Assembly (NCBI RefSeq): GCF_032362555.1
Contig: NC_083517.1
Coordinates: 4,670,001 to 4,734,000 of the forward strand
Direction of reading: 5' to 3'
DNA: 64,000 nucleotides
Source of the DNA: Amyelois transitella
Lineage: Eukaryota > Arthropoda > Insecta > Lepidoptera > Pyralidae
The translations under genes and the position numbers were made by a program. The notes below the pieces were generated by a model, which did not search any database, had not been told where the DNA came from, and saw only the letters and a program-made list of their open reading frames with translations. This document shows, piece by piece, positions 1 through 11,935 of the stretch (within the stretch, counting starts at the first letter, position 1; every line of letters begins with the position of its first letter).

Positions 1-763
1 AAGATAGCTAATTATTTACATAATTTTACTCGAAGACATCTCAATATCTAATTATGTCAACAAAATGTTATATAGAGTTTCAATTTTCATTTCTTTCCAA
101 ATTGATTTAACAAAAGATCTAGTTTATCTTTGTTACTACTTATAAACAATTAGAACTTAGAAATAGTACTTATGTAGTACAAAATTAAAAATTACAGTTG
201 CTATTTACAACTAAACAGTCGTGTCTGTTTTACAAGATATCTATTTGTTCACTCTTCAATGTCACTTTTAATAGGTATTTGATATGTCCAAAAAATTCAA
301 AAATAATAACTTAAAATATATTATTAATTATTAACGATAAAGTCAAGCTTGCATGCATGCAAAATTTTATGGAATGTTAACAAAAATATAATTCTACTTT
401 TCTTATTCTCGATCGCCTCATCTACCTTCTGATCGGAGGTATGTATTTGAATCTTTCTGTTTACTCTTAAGAACTCCAGCGGCACTAATATTTCAGATAT
501 TCATTCGACATTATGATTAATGCTATTATGTTACTAACAAAGGAACACAACAAATAAAACTGTGCGTTCAGATAAACCATCATCCTCCAGGCGTTAGTGC
601 CAGTTGCGTTCTGACTTCAATATAATCTTTAGCAAATAAAAATCTTATAACAACAAAAGTGCGAATCAATCCATGCCTGGGATTGTACATAAAATAAGCG
701 CAATCCTCGCATTCGATCACTGGGTTACTACTACAAACCATACTAAGAGTATTCAAGAGTCTA
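1..763. other. AT-rich flank beyond the fuseless-like stop codon
   Basis: No coding exon, RNA gene or clear repeat is visible here. It lies 3' of the minus-strand fuseless-like stop codon and presumably holds its 3' UTR. I did not find a convincing polyadenylation signal close to the stop. Confidence 0.5.
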
Positions 764-3700
764 TTACACTTTCTCTTCGGGTTGTTGTAAAGGTAAACTG
801 GCCTCTTCTTTCCTCGCGGCGGCCGCAGCTGCCAGAGCTCTTCTGTGCCTCTTCTTAGTCCTTTCCTTGTGGAAGTATAGCCTCAGATAGTGGCATGGGA
901 ACACAACGCACTCGCCTGCCGGTTCCTCAGCATCGATGTAGACTCCTCGAACCAGCACTGAGTTGGAGCAGTTGAGGAGTATAAGCAGTGATAGGCTGAT
1001 GACGTGGGAACACCAATTGCTGAATTTGGGCGTTTCTGTTGAAGAAGGTATCATATTAATAAATAGTTATTTGGAAAATAAATAACATATCAAATGTAAC
1101 AAATTAATTAAAAAATAATAAGTCATTTACTTTTGAGTTTAAGTAAATGTAATTATTAATGATTTTGCAACATTCACTGTCTGATATCTAGGGAAAGAAC
1201 AATAAGTAAATCTAAAGTTATCTTTTATATCAATAAACGGAAAGGTTTAACTCATAAACTACTTGTTTCATTCTTGTTTTGAGCGAGACTTGCAACCTGT
1301 CACTTTCTGTGAATCTCAATTGGTACCTAAATGTATCTCCGAGTCTTGTCTCCGTCCACTCTCTTAGGAATACAGCTGTATATATCCATGTGTTATCTTC
1401 TACTAACCTGGAAAGAAATACAGATCCAACATGCTCCACACGCCACGCCACACGTTGACCGTAGCGAGGAAGGAAACCAGGTGGTATACGTCAGCCAGGA
1501 GAAGCCGCGGGGCGCCGTGTAGTCGCGCGGCCGCCCAGCGTATCGGCGCTTGAAGAGCGAAGGTAGCCACCACCAGAGCGTAGCCCACTATCTGTTGAAG
1601 ATAATATTTACATTACAAAGATTGATCTTTTGAAGTCGACGATGCATATATAATTGTAAAACTTGCTGCTTAGAAGAAGGTTGGATCAGTCAATTTTAAA
1701 AAGTGGAATTCGTGTAAGAAACGGAAATATAGATCAACCATATTCAAATTTTATTAACTCAAATATTTTTCAATTCCGTACATTCTAGTACGCAGTACAG
1801 TGCCATTTCAGTACAGTAAGTAATCATGTTTCTACGAAATGATAGATATATTGGCAAGGTGGAAATGGTTACTCAAGTTATGGATAGCAACGTAGTACGA
1901 CAGTGACCAAATCTTTACTTTGGTCCTCCCAAAGAAACTAACAGTTTAATTACTGGTCTGCAGGAAATCTTCTTAACTCTAGTGCATTAGGTGCCTAAAA
2001 TTTTATGAATAAGAATATATGTATGTACAGCACTCATACTAAGATCTTACTAGACAGTAAGATTCAAACATTCTCTGCCGTAGTCGTAGCTTTACAATTA
2101 CGCGAATATACGGCTTCAAATATTGAACTTCCTGGCACCGGATTTTATCATTTACGGCGCGACAAAACAATCTTTATAAAAATATCTAAGGCTCGTTCAT
2201 AAAAAAATACCAAAACTAATTTCTTCTATTTATAACATGTCTCATTTCTATAGGGAAATGTTAACAGTTTTTAAAAATAGAGATACGAGTAGATAACCAT
2301 CAATACTACGTGACGTACAGTCGGCATCAGCACATTTCAAATCCTTTGCACACATTATAACCTACTGTTCTTATCTGCCGCTATTTATGTTTAGGCGCCC
2401 GGGTGAATATCACCCTCATAAAGGTTTTACTACCTAATCTTTAAGTACATAAGTTTGAAGTTTTATTATACAAACTGTAATTAATGGAAATAACCATGCG
2501 TGAACCGGTATCTATGTAAATATTTTTTAAAGAGCATCTATTTGTTGATAGCCTGCTGAGCTCCAATTTCTTTCCAAGGGAAGGTAACAGCTTATAGTGC
2601 TTAAACCTTCATAAGGTCAAAGTATTTTCTATTTTTTACATACGTACCGACACGTCACGTCTTCATCTCTTACGGGGTTTACAGAGCGAACAGTCTTGAA
2701 AAGACTGTAAGGCCACGTTTGCCTGTGTGGAAAATGTAGTCTCTGTTTCCGGGAAAAAATCACTTGTTTGTATTTATATGTATTACAATTTGGGTACACG
2801 CAATTTTATTTACAAGGAATTTAATCTTTTAGTAATTAATAATACAATGATGTACTTATAACGAATGTTGCAATAGTAGTAAAATGTTGTTGTTGAAAGG
2901 AAACGAAGGAATTTCCCTGTGTCTATGTTATTCTGAAGGAACTTAGCAATTATTAAATTTGTAAACTTTGTATGGAAAATTCTCTTTCAAATTGTTTGTT
3001 GTGTGAATCAAATATATAAGCCCGCGGAAGAGTCAATATTAAATAATGACAGTAACACTATTAGATAATAGTAATTAGAGTAACTACTGCTCCAGAAATT
3101 TCTAGACTGCGAATCAAATAAGTTGGTATAACACATTAATATTTACGTAGTCAATTTTATATCGGATGTAACTCTTGCGTGCTGTGAGTGCCGTGTGGTT
3201 CCCAGCATTAATACAAAAATAATAGGAACACTCCATCTCTATCCTATGGATGCCGTAAAAGGCAACTAAAGGATATCTTATAAACTTGGGATTTTTTTTA
3301 GGCGGTGGGCTTGCAACCTGGCACTATTTGATTCTCAAATCTATCATTAAGCCTAACAGCTGAACGAGGCTTATCAGTATTTTCAAGACTTCTGCCTCTG
3401 TCTACCCCGCAAGGGAAATAGACGTGACTATATGTATGAATGACACTGTTGTTGCCTGAAAATAACCCAATTATTACTCATTATATTGACATAAATGCTT
3501 CTTCTTTAGAATTAATAACACTGAAATCTAAATGGTTTTGAAGTGTAATTAAAGACAAAAGAAACATGAACATACAGAAGAAATGGTAAAGTAAGGAAAC
3601 GAAACAAACACGATTACTTCATAGCGTTAATGCAATAATAAGAAAACTGATTCAGTCTAAGAATAGCTAAAAATTAGATAATAACATGGGCAGTAGTTTC

Positions 3701-6700
3701 AGGAACAAGGCAATGAGGTAAATGCTAACAGTTTGTATGAGGGACATTCGCATCTACAGACTTTAAAGTATGCAGATTTCTGTTGTATTAAAGGTTAAAT
3801 TCAAGACAAATCAAAGATTTTGTAATTTTTAAAATTGGACTAATCTGCGACGGAGCACCGTTTTTAAAAGTGAATATGTATTTAAGTAGAGCAAATACCA
3901 TTAAACGTATACGATCGCGACTCGTGGCGTTTATCCATTTGACCTGCATTTTTTTAATAACCTTTAAGTATTATGATTTCTACGTAGATAATGATCTACC
4001 TAGATATTAAATAAATGTATTTTTATTAGTATTGCTTAAAATATATAATTCAATATAAATATGAACTTTGCAAGGTTCCGGAGTCTTCCTTAGTCTGGAT
4101 ATGAATATGCCTCCGAACAATAGGTTTGTCCGTCCATTCGTCCCACGTGTACAATTTGCTTCAATGTCACTGTTTGATATTGAACGTGTTTTGCGGATGC
4201 TAGGAAGAATTTGGACGTCAAAGTTCCTTGAGATATTATGATTATTAGGCAGCGTTATGTACTAGTGTAACGAGTATTTGTGCTGCATAATGCAAAAATG
4301 CGGTTTCTCGTTATTTCAAAGAAGTTCATTTTGATCTATTGTTAAATAACCCATTGACGATTTTTGTCAATTTAAATACTTTTGTTAATTTATAAATATT
4401 TAAGGTATTGTTATATGACAGAGTAAACAAACATAAAATTCAATATCTATGTAAACACGAGAGACTACAAACTAATGTTATTCTTCAGAAAATAAGCATG
4501 CCCTGGACTTCGTTTGAGAAGATTTATTTGTTTATAGTAGTCAAGGCAAACTACCACTAAGATCAATCGTAAATAATTTTTGAGAAATAACCCAGAATAA
4601 GCGTAATGCTACATTTAAGGTGTGAAAGTGCTTTAAGGGAATTTTATTATCGATCCACTTTAAGCCAACTTACTCGTAAAGTGGCAATAGAAGAAATCTG
4701 TTTAGATACGTAATCTTTCCGCATATGGGTCATATGAACGAGTCACTGACCACTTAGGAACAAATTGGCGCTTCCTTCGCTTCTCTTACTCCCCAATGTG
4801 TCCAAAGGTACACGCACTATAATATTGTTATTATACAAAAGCTCGGGTCAAGAGAACCTAAATCGATGAGCTTGAATGTGTATGATGCGGAAAATGTTTG
4901 CAGGAATCCTGGCAAGCAGAAAGATGTAGTCTCTGCCTATACATCTGTGAAAGAAGCGTGATTTTATGTATGTAATAGGATAGGCTGTTGCGTGCTGTTA
5001 ACAGAGTAACACAACACTTCTCACATCACGAGCCATATGTGATTTGTTTTATTTTGGACCTGTCTGGCAGTGGACGGCATAACTAGGCTGGAGACTAGTG
5101 GAAGACTAGGTAAGTGTAATTATAACCTATTTAAACATAAATAGATTTTTTTTAGTTCTGGGTGTCGATTACGGCTCTTTACAATAGGAGCGCTCTATCT
5201 CTTTAGAAACAGGAAGGGAATAGGTACATTAAACTTGTTATGGTTGCGGAGATCGGACAGGACTTGTTTTGTGTAAAAACTTGACACCCAATCCAGGATT
5301 ATGGTCAAAAGGCGCACCCCTGGTCTTCTCCAGTTCAGAGCAGAGAGGTAAGAATGTAATTGAGAAGGAAGGACGAGTATTTTTGATGAACCACACAGCT
5401 AAATAATCTTGCATATCACGTTTTTTAAAGATGGCATATACTTACCAAGGATGTCCAGCTCGACTTGACCTTATCTTCCGGGAATAGAAATATGTCCAGT
5501 AGTGCCCAGGAGCCCCTCCAGACGAAGACCACGAGGGATCCGACCACCGCGACGGAGAATATGCAGTCCAGCACATACAGCACCGTCTCTCTGCTGCTCT
5601 GTAAATTATAAGGCTCTTGTAACGATTTATGAGTTTAGACAAACGCCTTTGAGAGTAACGCGTGACTCTTGAGCAGATTTATTGGGCAGCGTTATGCCAT
5701 AGCAATATCTACTCGAGAATGTTCCTTTTGTTATTATATTTATTTTGATGTTGACGTTTTGTTCTACTTATAATATAAATGTGAAAGTTTGTATGGAAGT
5801 ATTTTTTTTTTTACTTATTAACGAAATTTGGTACACGAGTAAATTATATAAATAAACTGATATGACAAAATAAGTACTTTTTATACTGAAATTCCTACGG
5901 GAGCAAATCCCCGGAGCGCAGCTTGTTGATTCATAAACTACTCGCTTTTATTTGCAATTTCATACGCGTGCAAATTTATTTACCGAAAATCGTGTGGTAA
6001 GAGTATTTTCTGTCTGTCTCATAGCGTCTTTTCTACTCTTATGTATATGTGATTTATGTAATGAATAAATAAATTGAAGATTGGTCTAGTGACAAAAAAG
6101 GAAAACACATTCCTTTTTACAAATTACTAGGTATTTTTTTATGTGCAACTTCGCCTTCGAGAATTTAGCGCCACAGAAAAATACAAGTTTTATGTAAAAA
6201 GAAATATCCTCCAGGTATGCAAAATTTTAGGACGATTGGTTTGGTAGAAAACGCATTAAAAAGAACAAATAAACAAAGTTTAGGTTTTATAATGTTTAGG
6301 TTTAGGTTTGGACATCCAATTGCCACACAACTCAACTCCGAATAAAATGGACATTACGTACATACTAATTTACTATCTAAATATGTGTATGAATTTAATT
6401 TTTTTTAAGTTGTAGAGAAAAGCTACAATACACATATCCATGGCAATTGATATAACCAATCATCCAAAACCTAATCTAATTTTCTTAATCGAAGTCTTGT
6501 GATAAACATAAACAATGGCAATTTAATCTGTTTTGCGATTTCAGAAGAAAATATTTAATGAAAAAATAGTAATGATGAATATGAATAAATAGTTCTTCAA
6601 GTATTACATTAAAAAATCATATCTAGGGTATGACTTATTATGGTGATAAGTATATAAGTAATACATTTTTAAAGTCACTGATTGTTGAGTGTACCTATTT

Positions 6701-9700
6701 GATCATTTTATATGCTTATTTTACATTAGCTTTTATCAATCCTTTGCGACCATGAACATGAGCCTATCTAAAATACCCAAAAGAATGAGTACTAGTTAGT
6801 CTTAAGGCTTGTAATCAACACTAATAATAAAGAGAATAAAATTATAAGTAATATGTTTGTAACGAATTAACTCAAAAAATACTGAACTGATTTTCACTAA
6901 ATTTGGAATATGGCACAGACTAAACAATCGGAAGTGACATAGGCTACTTTTTTTCTCAGATTTTATATGTGTAATGTAAAGTGGAAACTGGAAACAATAG
7001 TAACCATTAGGTTACTTACTACTACTTACCATTATTAGCGACTACTAAGTCGCTTGCTAAAAATTGGCCAGATATGCTGTTAACGTTATTAAAACTTTCA
7101 TAGGTTGCTATGTACATCCGATAAATTACAACAGTGTGTGTGTGATAAGAGATACTAATTCGACTGGAGCTCCCAATGTATGTGGGTGAAAAGTTTTTAT
7201 AAACAAAGAGTACTTCAGCGTTCGCACATTACTTATAGAGATAAATTCTAAAAGTAATATATTTACAGTACAAACCAGTCACAATTTTGAATTCATCATG
7301 ATGTAGGTACCGTATTTGCTAATAAGCATGAATTTAGGAAAATCATTACAATTGTATTCAACGAGTGCTATTCATCCGTCCTCTGGAAAATTTCATGCTT
7401 TAGGTGGTTAAGGCCAATTAGTTGTTCATTGCGTTTATATATATATAGAAAATATAGAAAATAAAAGCAAAGTATATAGTTCACTTATTTATAAACTTCC
7501 GTAATCTGGAATGATTTGGTGGAAAGATTCTAGATGACGGGGTACATTTGTCAATTAAAAAAAAAATATCTAATGATGTCCAAACAAGGTAAATCACAGT
7601 TGACAGATTCTATAAGTCATTCAAGGATAAGCTTAGAAATTTGGAACTTCTACGCAATAGTCTAGCAAACCTGCCACTCTGAATTGTAATTCATTACTAA
7701 GCTATCTTCTCGTAAGGAATAAGAAAGTGATATGTGTATGTATGTACAGGTGATAGTTACGAGTATTTATAATAGTAGATAAATTTGATCATTATTTAAT
7801 ATTGTAAATTTCCTTCCTTATAATCTTGTGTATAAACTGCTTTTCCTTATTACTATTGTAAGTTATTTGTTTTAATGTCATAAAGTAACAATTAATACCA
7901 TTGTTGATATTTGGCATGCTATATGTGGAGGAGCGTCGCAGAAAACGTAATTTATTTTAACACATAATAAGATATACAAATAATAAAAGCTTTTAAAACG
8001 ATCAACCAAAAACATACCGATAGCGAAAAGGCTCGGATTATGAGAAATGCCTGTCAACAAAATTTGTGACCATTAAGGTTTGGTTTGCCTTATTGAGATT
8101 TAGGTTACAATTTCCTAGATATTACAGTGGACAAATTTTATACCTCTTATATAATTTTAAAACTACTGTACCGAAGTAAACTAGTCGTTCGCCAAGAACT
8201 TAGACCTCCAGAACACTTTTATTTTGTTTACAAAATTGTGAATTTTGTTGCTCTACGAACTTGCCAACTTGGATATTATTAGTATTGATATACCTTTCAA
8301 ATTTTTATCAAAATCAGACCTTTTACAGGCACAGTAATTCACTAGAATTAAATGAAGACACTAAAATAAAAATTTGTAAGGTATAAGAAAGTGAAAAAGT
8401 GCCATTATCGTATTATGCTACGATGACATGATAATGCGTAGCATGGCGTAGCGCTGCGTAGCATGGCGTAGCGCTACGTAGCACTTGGGAGTCTCGTGTG
8501 TAGCATGCGCAATTACTTTTTTATAATTGAAAACTTTTTATGTGAAATATAGATTTAAATTTCGCTACATGGAAGCTTGTGCTTAATGCACAGAGAAGTT
8601 TGAAAAAAATAAATCTTTTAATATTTGTTTGTAAAGAAATGTCTTTATTTTATTGTTCAGTTTTCTGTGCGTACCTAATTGAGAAATTAAATCACGTTTC
8701 AATAATAACGTAGGTAGGTAATTATAAATAACGTAAACTATTTTAAAGATTGTAAATACTCGTAATAATAATGTTTGAATTTTAAACATCTTTTAACTTT
8801 GTGATGTTATTTTATTGGAATAAAAAATACGATGAATTAGCTCTTCTTTTAGGTGAAATAGTTCGTCACAGTATAAAATTAGTTTTGCCCTTTTTAATTG
8901 TAATAAAGTATTTTATTTTACATGTTCTATCATAAATAAGACACTGATTGACTGACAAATAAACGCACAGCTCAAACCACTAGGTCTATAAATTTGTGAT
9001 TTTTTGAGATTTAGCATTTATAAGCATTATATAGAATTTCAAGAAATTCCCGTGGAAAAGATGGGAGAAAATAATAAAAGAATACACTTAGTAGTGCCAG
9101 ATTGGTGATGTAGGGACTAAAAAGAGTTCGTTGAACAGACATTCATATACTTTGTACCTACTACAGCGAGTAGAAATGCCATTACTGTTCGCTAATTGGA
9201 TAACGATGGCCCAAGAATAGCTGGGGTCTTGGGAGACAAGAGACTGCGTCAAAGAACGTTAATATCAAGAATCGATCAGCTGGAACGGAGGAAGTAGTGA
9301 AAAATTGCATATTATTAATAACAGTTTGGCGTGTTGGTTGTTTTATTGCCAATAAACCCCAAGTCCCGGGTTTAATCTTCGGTCTGGGCATGCACGATCC
9401 AGGGGAAGGAACGTTTCCCGATTGGTCTGGTTCTTTTAAATATGTGTTTTTTCTAGCGATTCCAATAAATTGTTTCTATGTGTATCGAATAAATCGCGTT
9501 ACATATTTAAATGTGGCACTCAGTATCTTATTCTTGTTCTAAACAATTAGAAAAAAAAGGTAAAAACAAGAAGTCCAGGAATCCATGCGCTTACCCAGCG
9601 CACAGTGTCCAAAAATTCGGATACTTTGTGCACTGTTTAAAGATTTGTTTCTTTCTTTCTTGTTGAGTATTTTGTTGTATTAATATTTCATAATGTTAAG

Positions 9701-10868
9701 CGTGTTCATGAATTACAATGACTTTAAATATTGTAAAGCGATTTACCAGATAATAGATATCGTAATAGAAATTGATAATTTGTTAAAAAAAATAATTAGA
9801 AATTATTTTCAATAGCATAATTTATTATAGTTTTTTTGTCGTTTACCTATTTACGTTATGTAAAGTTTCAAACACTTAGGATTCTTCTTGTAAGAGATGG
9901 GCTTTGATAGCCCTTATTTGAATCTCAATTTCATCATTAAGCCATACAGCTGATCATGGCCTTTCAGTATTTTCAAGACTGTTAGCTCTGTCTACCCCGC
10001 AAGGGATATAGACGTGACTATATGTATGTATGTAGCGCGTCATGTAATGTCAATCCATGTCATCCATGGGTAAGAGATGAAATGGTCCTATTCTTTTTTC
10101 TATTGGTGCCGGGAACCACAGCTGGTTAGATGATCAAAAGTCGCGCCAGGCCTTGAAGGGTACAATGGGTTCCTAGAAGATTTAAAGAAAACTACAGTAA
10201 ATGAAGCCTACCCGTAATATCGTAGTAAGGAGTATGCTTATAAGAGAGGTGATTTGGTCATTCCTGACCCAAGGACTATTGTAACCTGTGATTGTCATTA
10301 TGATACTCGTAATACTAACCGTTCGACTGGGAGACGTCCGAAACATTGTTGGCACATTGAAGTAGTCCTGTGGAGAGTCCACGACCACTGCAAAAGGAGC
10401 TGCAACTATATTCCTCAAAGTTCGCAAAGCTGCTAGAGACAGGGTGGCGGCTGCCGTGGTAGATAGCAAAGTCCTGGCGCTATTCCCTGTGCACTCATTG
10501 AGGAGGTTCCACGCCCCCCTCCAAGCTCCCACACAAGCGACGCCCGAAATACAGGTATATAGCCGCGAAAGGACATAGTAAGTGAACCGCCCATGATCGG
10601 GTTTTAAGATTTTGCTCAAATATGTTTGGAAAACACACACTAATATATCACAGCACAGTCCAAAGGCCGCGCACACGGCTGCGCTCCCAACTGGATCTTC
10701 AGGTAAAACGTAAAGGTCCATAAGAGTCCATGTTGACTGCCAATAGGTTACGACCGCCGGGGCGACGACGACGCTGGCGAAGAGTGCGTCTGCGGTTTCT
10801 AAGAGAGCGGCATGGGCCCGGGAGCCACTCGCGAGTGTGTCCGCCAAGCCAGCTGTGCTTCCGCGCAT
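764..10868 (-). CDS. fusl: fuseless-like multi-pass membrane protein, four-exon model
   Basis: Exons in transcript order on the minus strand are 10868-10320, 5598-5446, 1591-1408 and 1035-764, with stop at 766-764. They join in phase to give 385 residues. Drosophila Fuseless is a presynaptic protein with about eight membrane spans needed for normal neurotransmission; the function here is inferred from family. Exon 1 carries hydrophobic stretches and the recurring family signature of a Trp-rich turn before an LLD or LMD motif (for example YWQSTWTLMDLY and AWRGAWNLL). The signature returns in exon 2 (VWRGSWALLDIFLFPED) and exon 3 (VNVWRGVWSMLDLYFFP), so the fold looks internally repeated. The last exon has one hydrophobic segment and a basic, alanine-rich tail. 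Splice sites include GTTAGT after 10320, GTAAGT after 5446 and GTTAGT after 1408. The start at 10868 sits below a GC-rich stretch that could be a promoter. Exon 1 may instead be internal, because in-frame acceptor-like AGs lie a few codons upstream of the first conserved residues. Confidence 0.8.
2653..2735 (-). repeat. family A repeat, 3' fragment
   Basis: Read on the minus strand it carries the family A 3' block (paired CTT.TCAAGACTGTT, then CTCTGT..ACCCCG, then AAG.GAT) seen in full at 34670-34933. Confidence 0.6.
3188..3442 (+). mobile_element. family A short interspersed element, near full length
   Basis: It begins GTGCCGTGTGGTTCCCAGC and continues with an AATAGGA.CACTCCATCTC block, a CGTAAAAGGCAACTAAAGG block, a GGCGGTGGGCTTGCAACCTGG block and a terminal TACCCCGCAAGGGAAATAGA followed by TATGTATG repeats. 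The same order of blocks occurs at 19395, 34670, 37113, 44515 and 61924. It has no coding capacity and is about 260 bp. I cannot see a tRNA-like head, so I do not assign it to a named family. Confidence 0.8.
4895..4985 (+). repeat. family B repeat fragment
   Basis: It contains AAGATGTAGTCTCTGCCTA followed by a GAAAGA.GCGTGATTTTATG tail. The same text appears inverted at 11625-11805 and in degraded form at 33025-33110. Confidence 0.6.
8436..8485. repeat. minisatellite, 20-bp unit
   Basis: Two exact tandem copies of GCGTAGCATGGCGTAGCGCT are followed by a partial unit. Within each unit the heptamer GCGTAGC recurs, so the array has a nested periodicity. Confidence 0.85.
9895..10034 (+). repeat. 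family A repeat, 3' half
   Basis: It matches the family A 3' half, from the GATGGGCT block through CTACCCCGCAAGGGATATAG to the terminal TATGTATG run. Just beyond it, 10085-10135 carries the family's 5' end in inverted orientation, with GGTTCCCGGCACCAATAG on the minus strand. Confidence 0.75.
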
Positions 10869-11935
10869 GGCTGCTGAGCGAGTGCGCCGTGCCGCTCTGC
10901 GCTACAGATTACTACTTGTAATTGCATTATCACTGCGTCCCGCGCCGTGACGTCGTATGTTTGTCGGGACGATGGTTCTGCGTGTGATCCCTAGCCGTCA
11001 TATCACTACAACGTAGCTACTCGCGCCCGCGCCGCGGATCGAGAGGTAAGTACTTGCACTCAATGCCAGTAATCGCCGCGATAATGGGGTCTTTCACCAG
11101 ATTTGTACTTAATTCACCTTTACATTGAAAAGGTAGATTTTCCCTATTCATTTCCGGTTTACTGAGAAAATTTAATCTCATACGAATTAGTCGTAAGGAA
11201 GGTTTAACATCAACTCAACATCAACAATCACTTTTACAAAAAAAGGCTGTTTTCAGCCGGAATTTTTTTGAACCACGTTTTTAAAATCGTTCCGAAATTA
11301 CAATGATAGAACTCTACATAACATGCCTACGTACCTTTACTACCTATACCTAAATTTTTAGAATGAAAATGCTTGCTTTGTTGTTAAATCCGGCTGGATA
11401 ACATCTACCTTTTTGATTACCTACCTAATTTCAATAGAGCAGTTCTCCTCTGTAAAACAATAGCACTAAAATATATTTTTTGTACTTCAAACCTGAAGGG
11501 GTTATTACCGGAAATCATTATATTTAAGATAGAATCTCTACCTTACATGTTCCAGCTATTGTTAGGTGTATAATCTCAAAAAATATCCTGTAAGTTACAA
11601 AAACAATGTGAGTTGTCTATACATACATACATAAATCAGCCTCTTTCCGGAGGGGTAGGCAGAGACCACATCTTGCCACTTGCCACGATCCCTGCTCCCT
11701 TCTTTCGCTTTATCCACATGCATAACTTTCTTCTTGCAATCTCTTGCTAGAACGTCTCCGATTCGATCATGTTACGTGTTCGTCTAAGCCTTCCCACTCT
11801 ATACCGGTATATATAGTTGTGGGTGGTACAATACAATGTTCTTTTCATAATAGAAGATGAATTAAATTGCAATTGTAAGTAGAAATTTTATAATTAACGC
11901 CGCCTTTCGATTTCTGAAATAATCTGATTACTTAC
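10869..11935. other. spacer between the two fuseless-like N-terminal modules
   Basis: The stretch 10870-11050 is GC- and CpG-rich compared with its surroundings and lies just upstream of the ATG at 10868. It is a plausible promoter and 5' UTR, but no core promoter element could be fixed. An inverted family B repeat fills about 11625-11805. The remainder is AT-rich with nothing recognised. Confidence 0.45.
11625..11805 (-). repeat. family B repeat, longest copy
   Basis: On the minus strand it reads through a GATCGTGGCAAGTGGCAAG block, GTGGTCTCTGCCTACCCCT and CCGGAAAGAGGCTGATTTAT, ending in TATGTATG repeats. Related fragments occur at 4895-4985 and 33025-33110. No protein is encoded. Confidence 0.65.

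Larger units (their letters stand above)
1592..5445. other. fuseless-like intron with interspersed repeats
   Basis: This is non-coding intron sequence between the third and second exons of the lower fuseless-like model. It holds a full copy of the window's commonest repeat (about 3188-3442), an inverted 3' fragment of it (about 2653-2735) and a piece of a second repeat family (about 4895-4985). I see no further exon. Confidence 0.6.
5599..10319. other. large fuseless-like intron
   Basis: No coding exon is recognised. The AT-rich sequence contains eroded copies of a lepidopteran element near 5760-5935, 6830-6970 and 8940-9070; each keeps part of a 'TTTGG.A.ATGG' core or a 'GAAATTCC..CGGG' tail. 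It also has a GCGTAGC-type minisatellite at 8436-8485 and family A pieces at 9895-10034 and 10085-10135. Confidence 0.5.

Noticed and set aside
9297-9542. An 81-residue plus-strand protein
   Set aside because: No family features. The CCCGGGTTTAATC text suggests a degraded SINE head, too weak to call.
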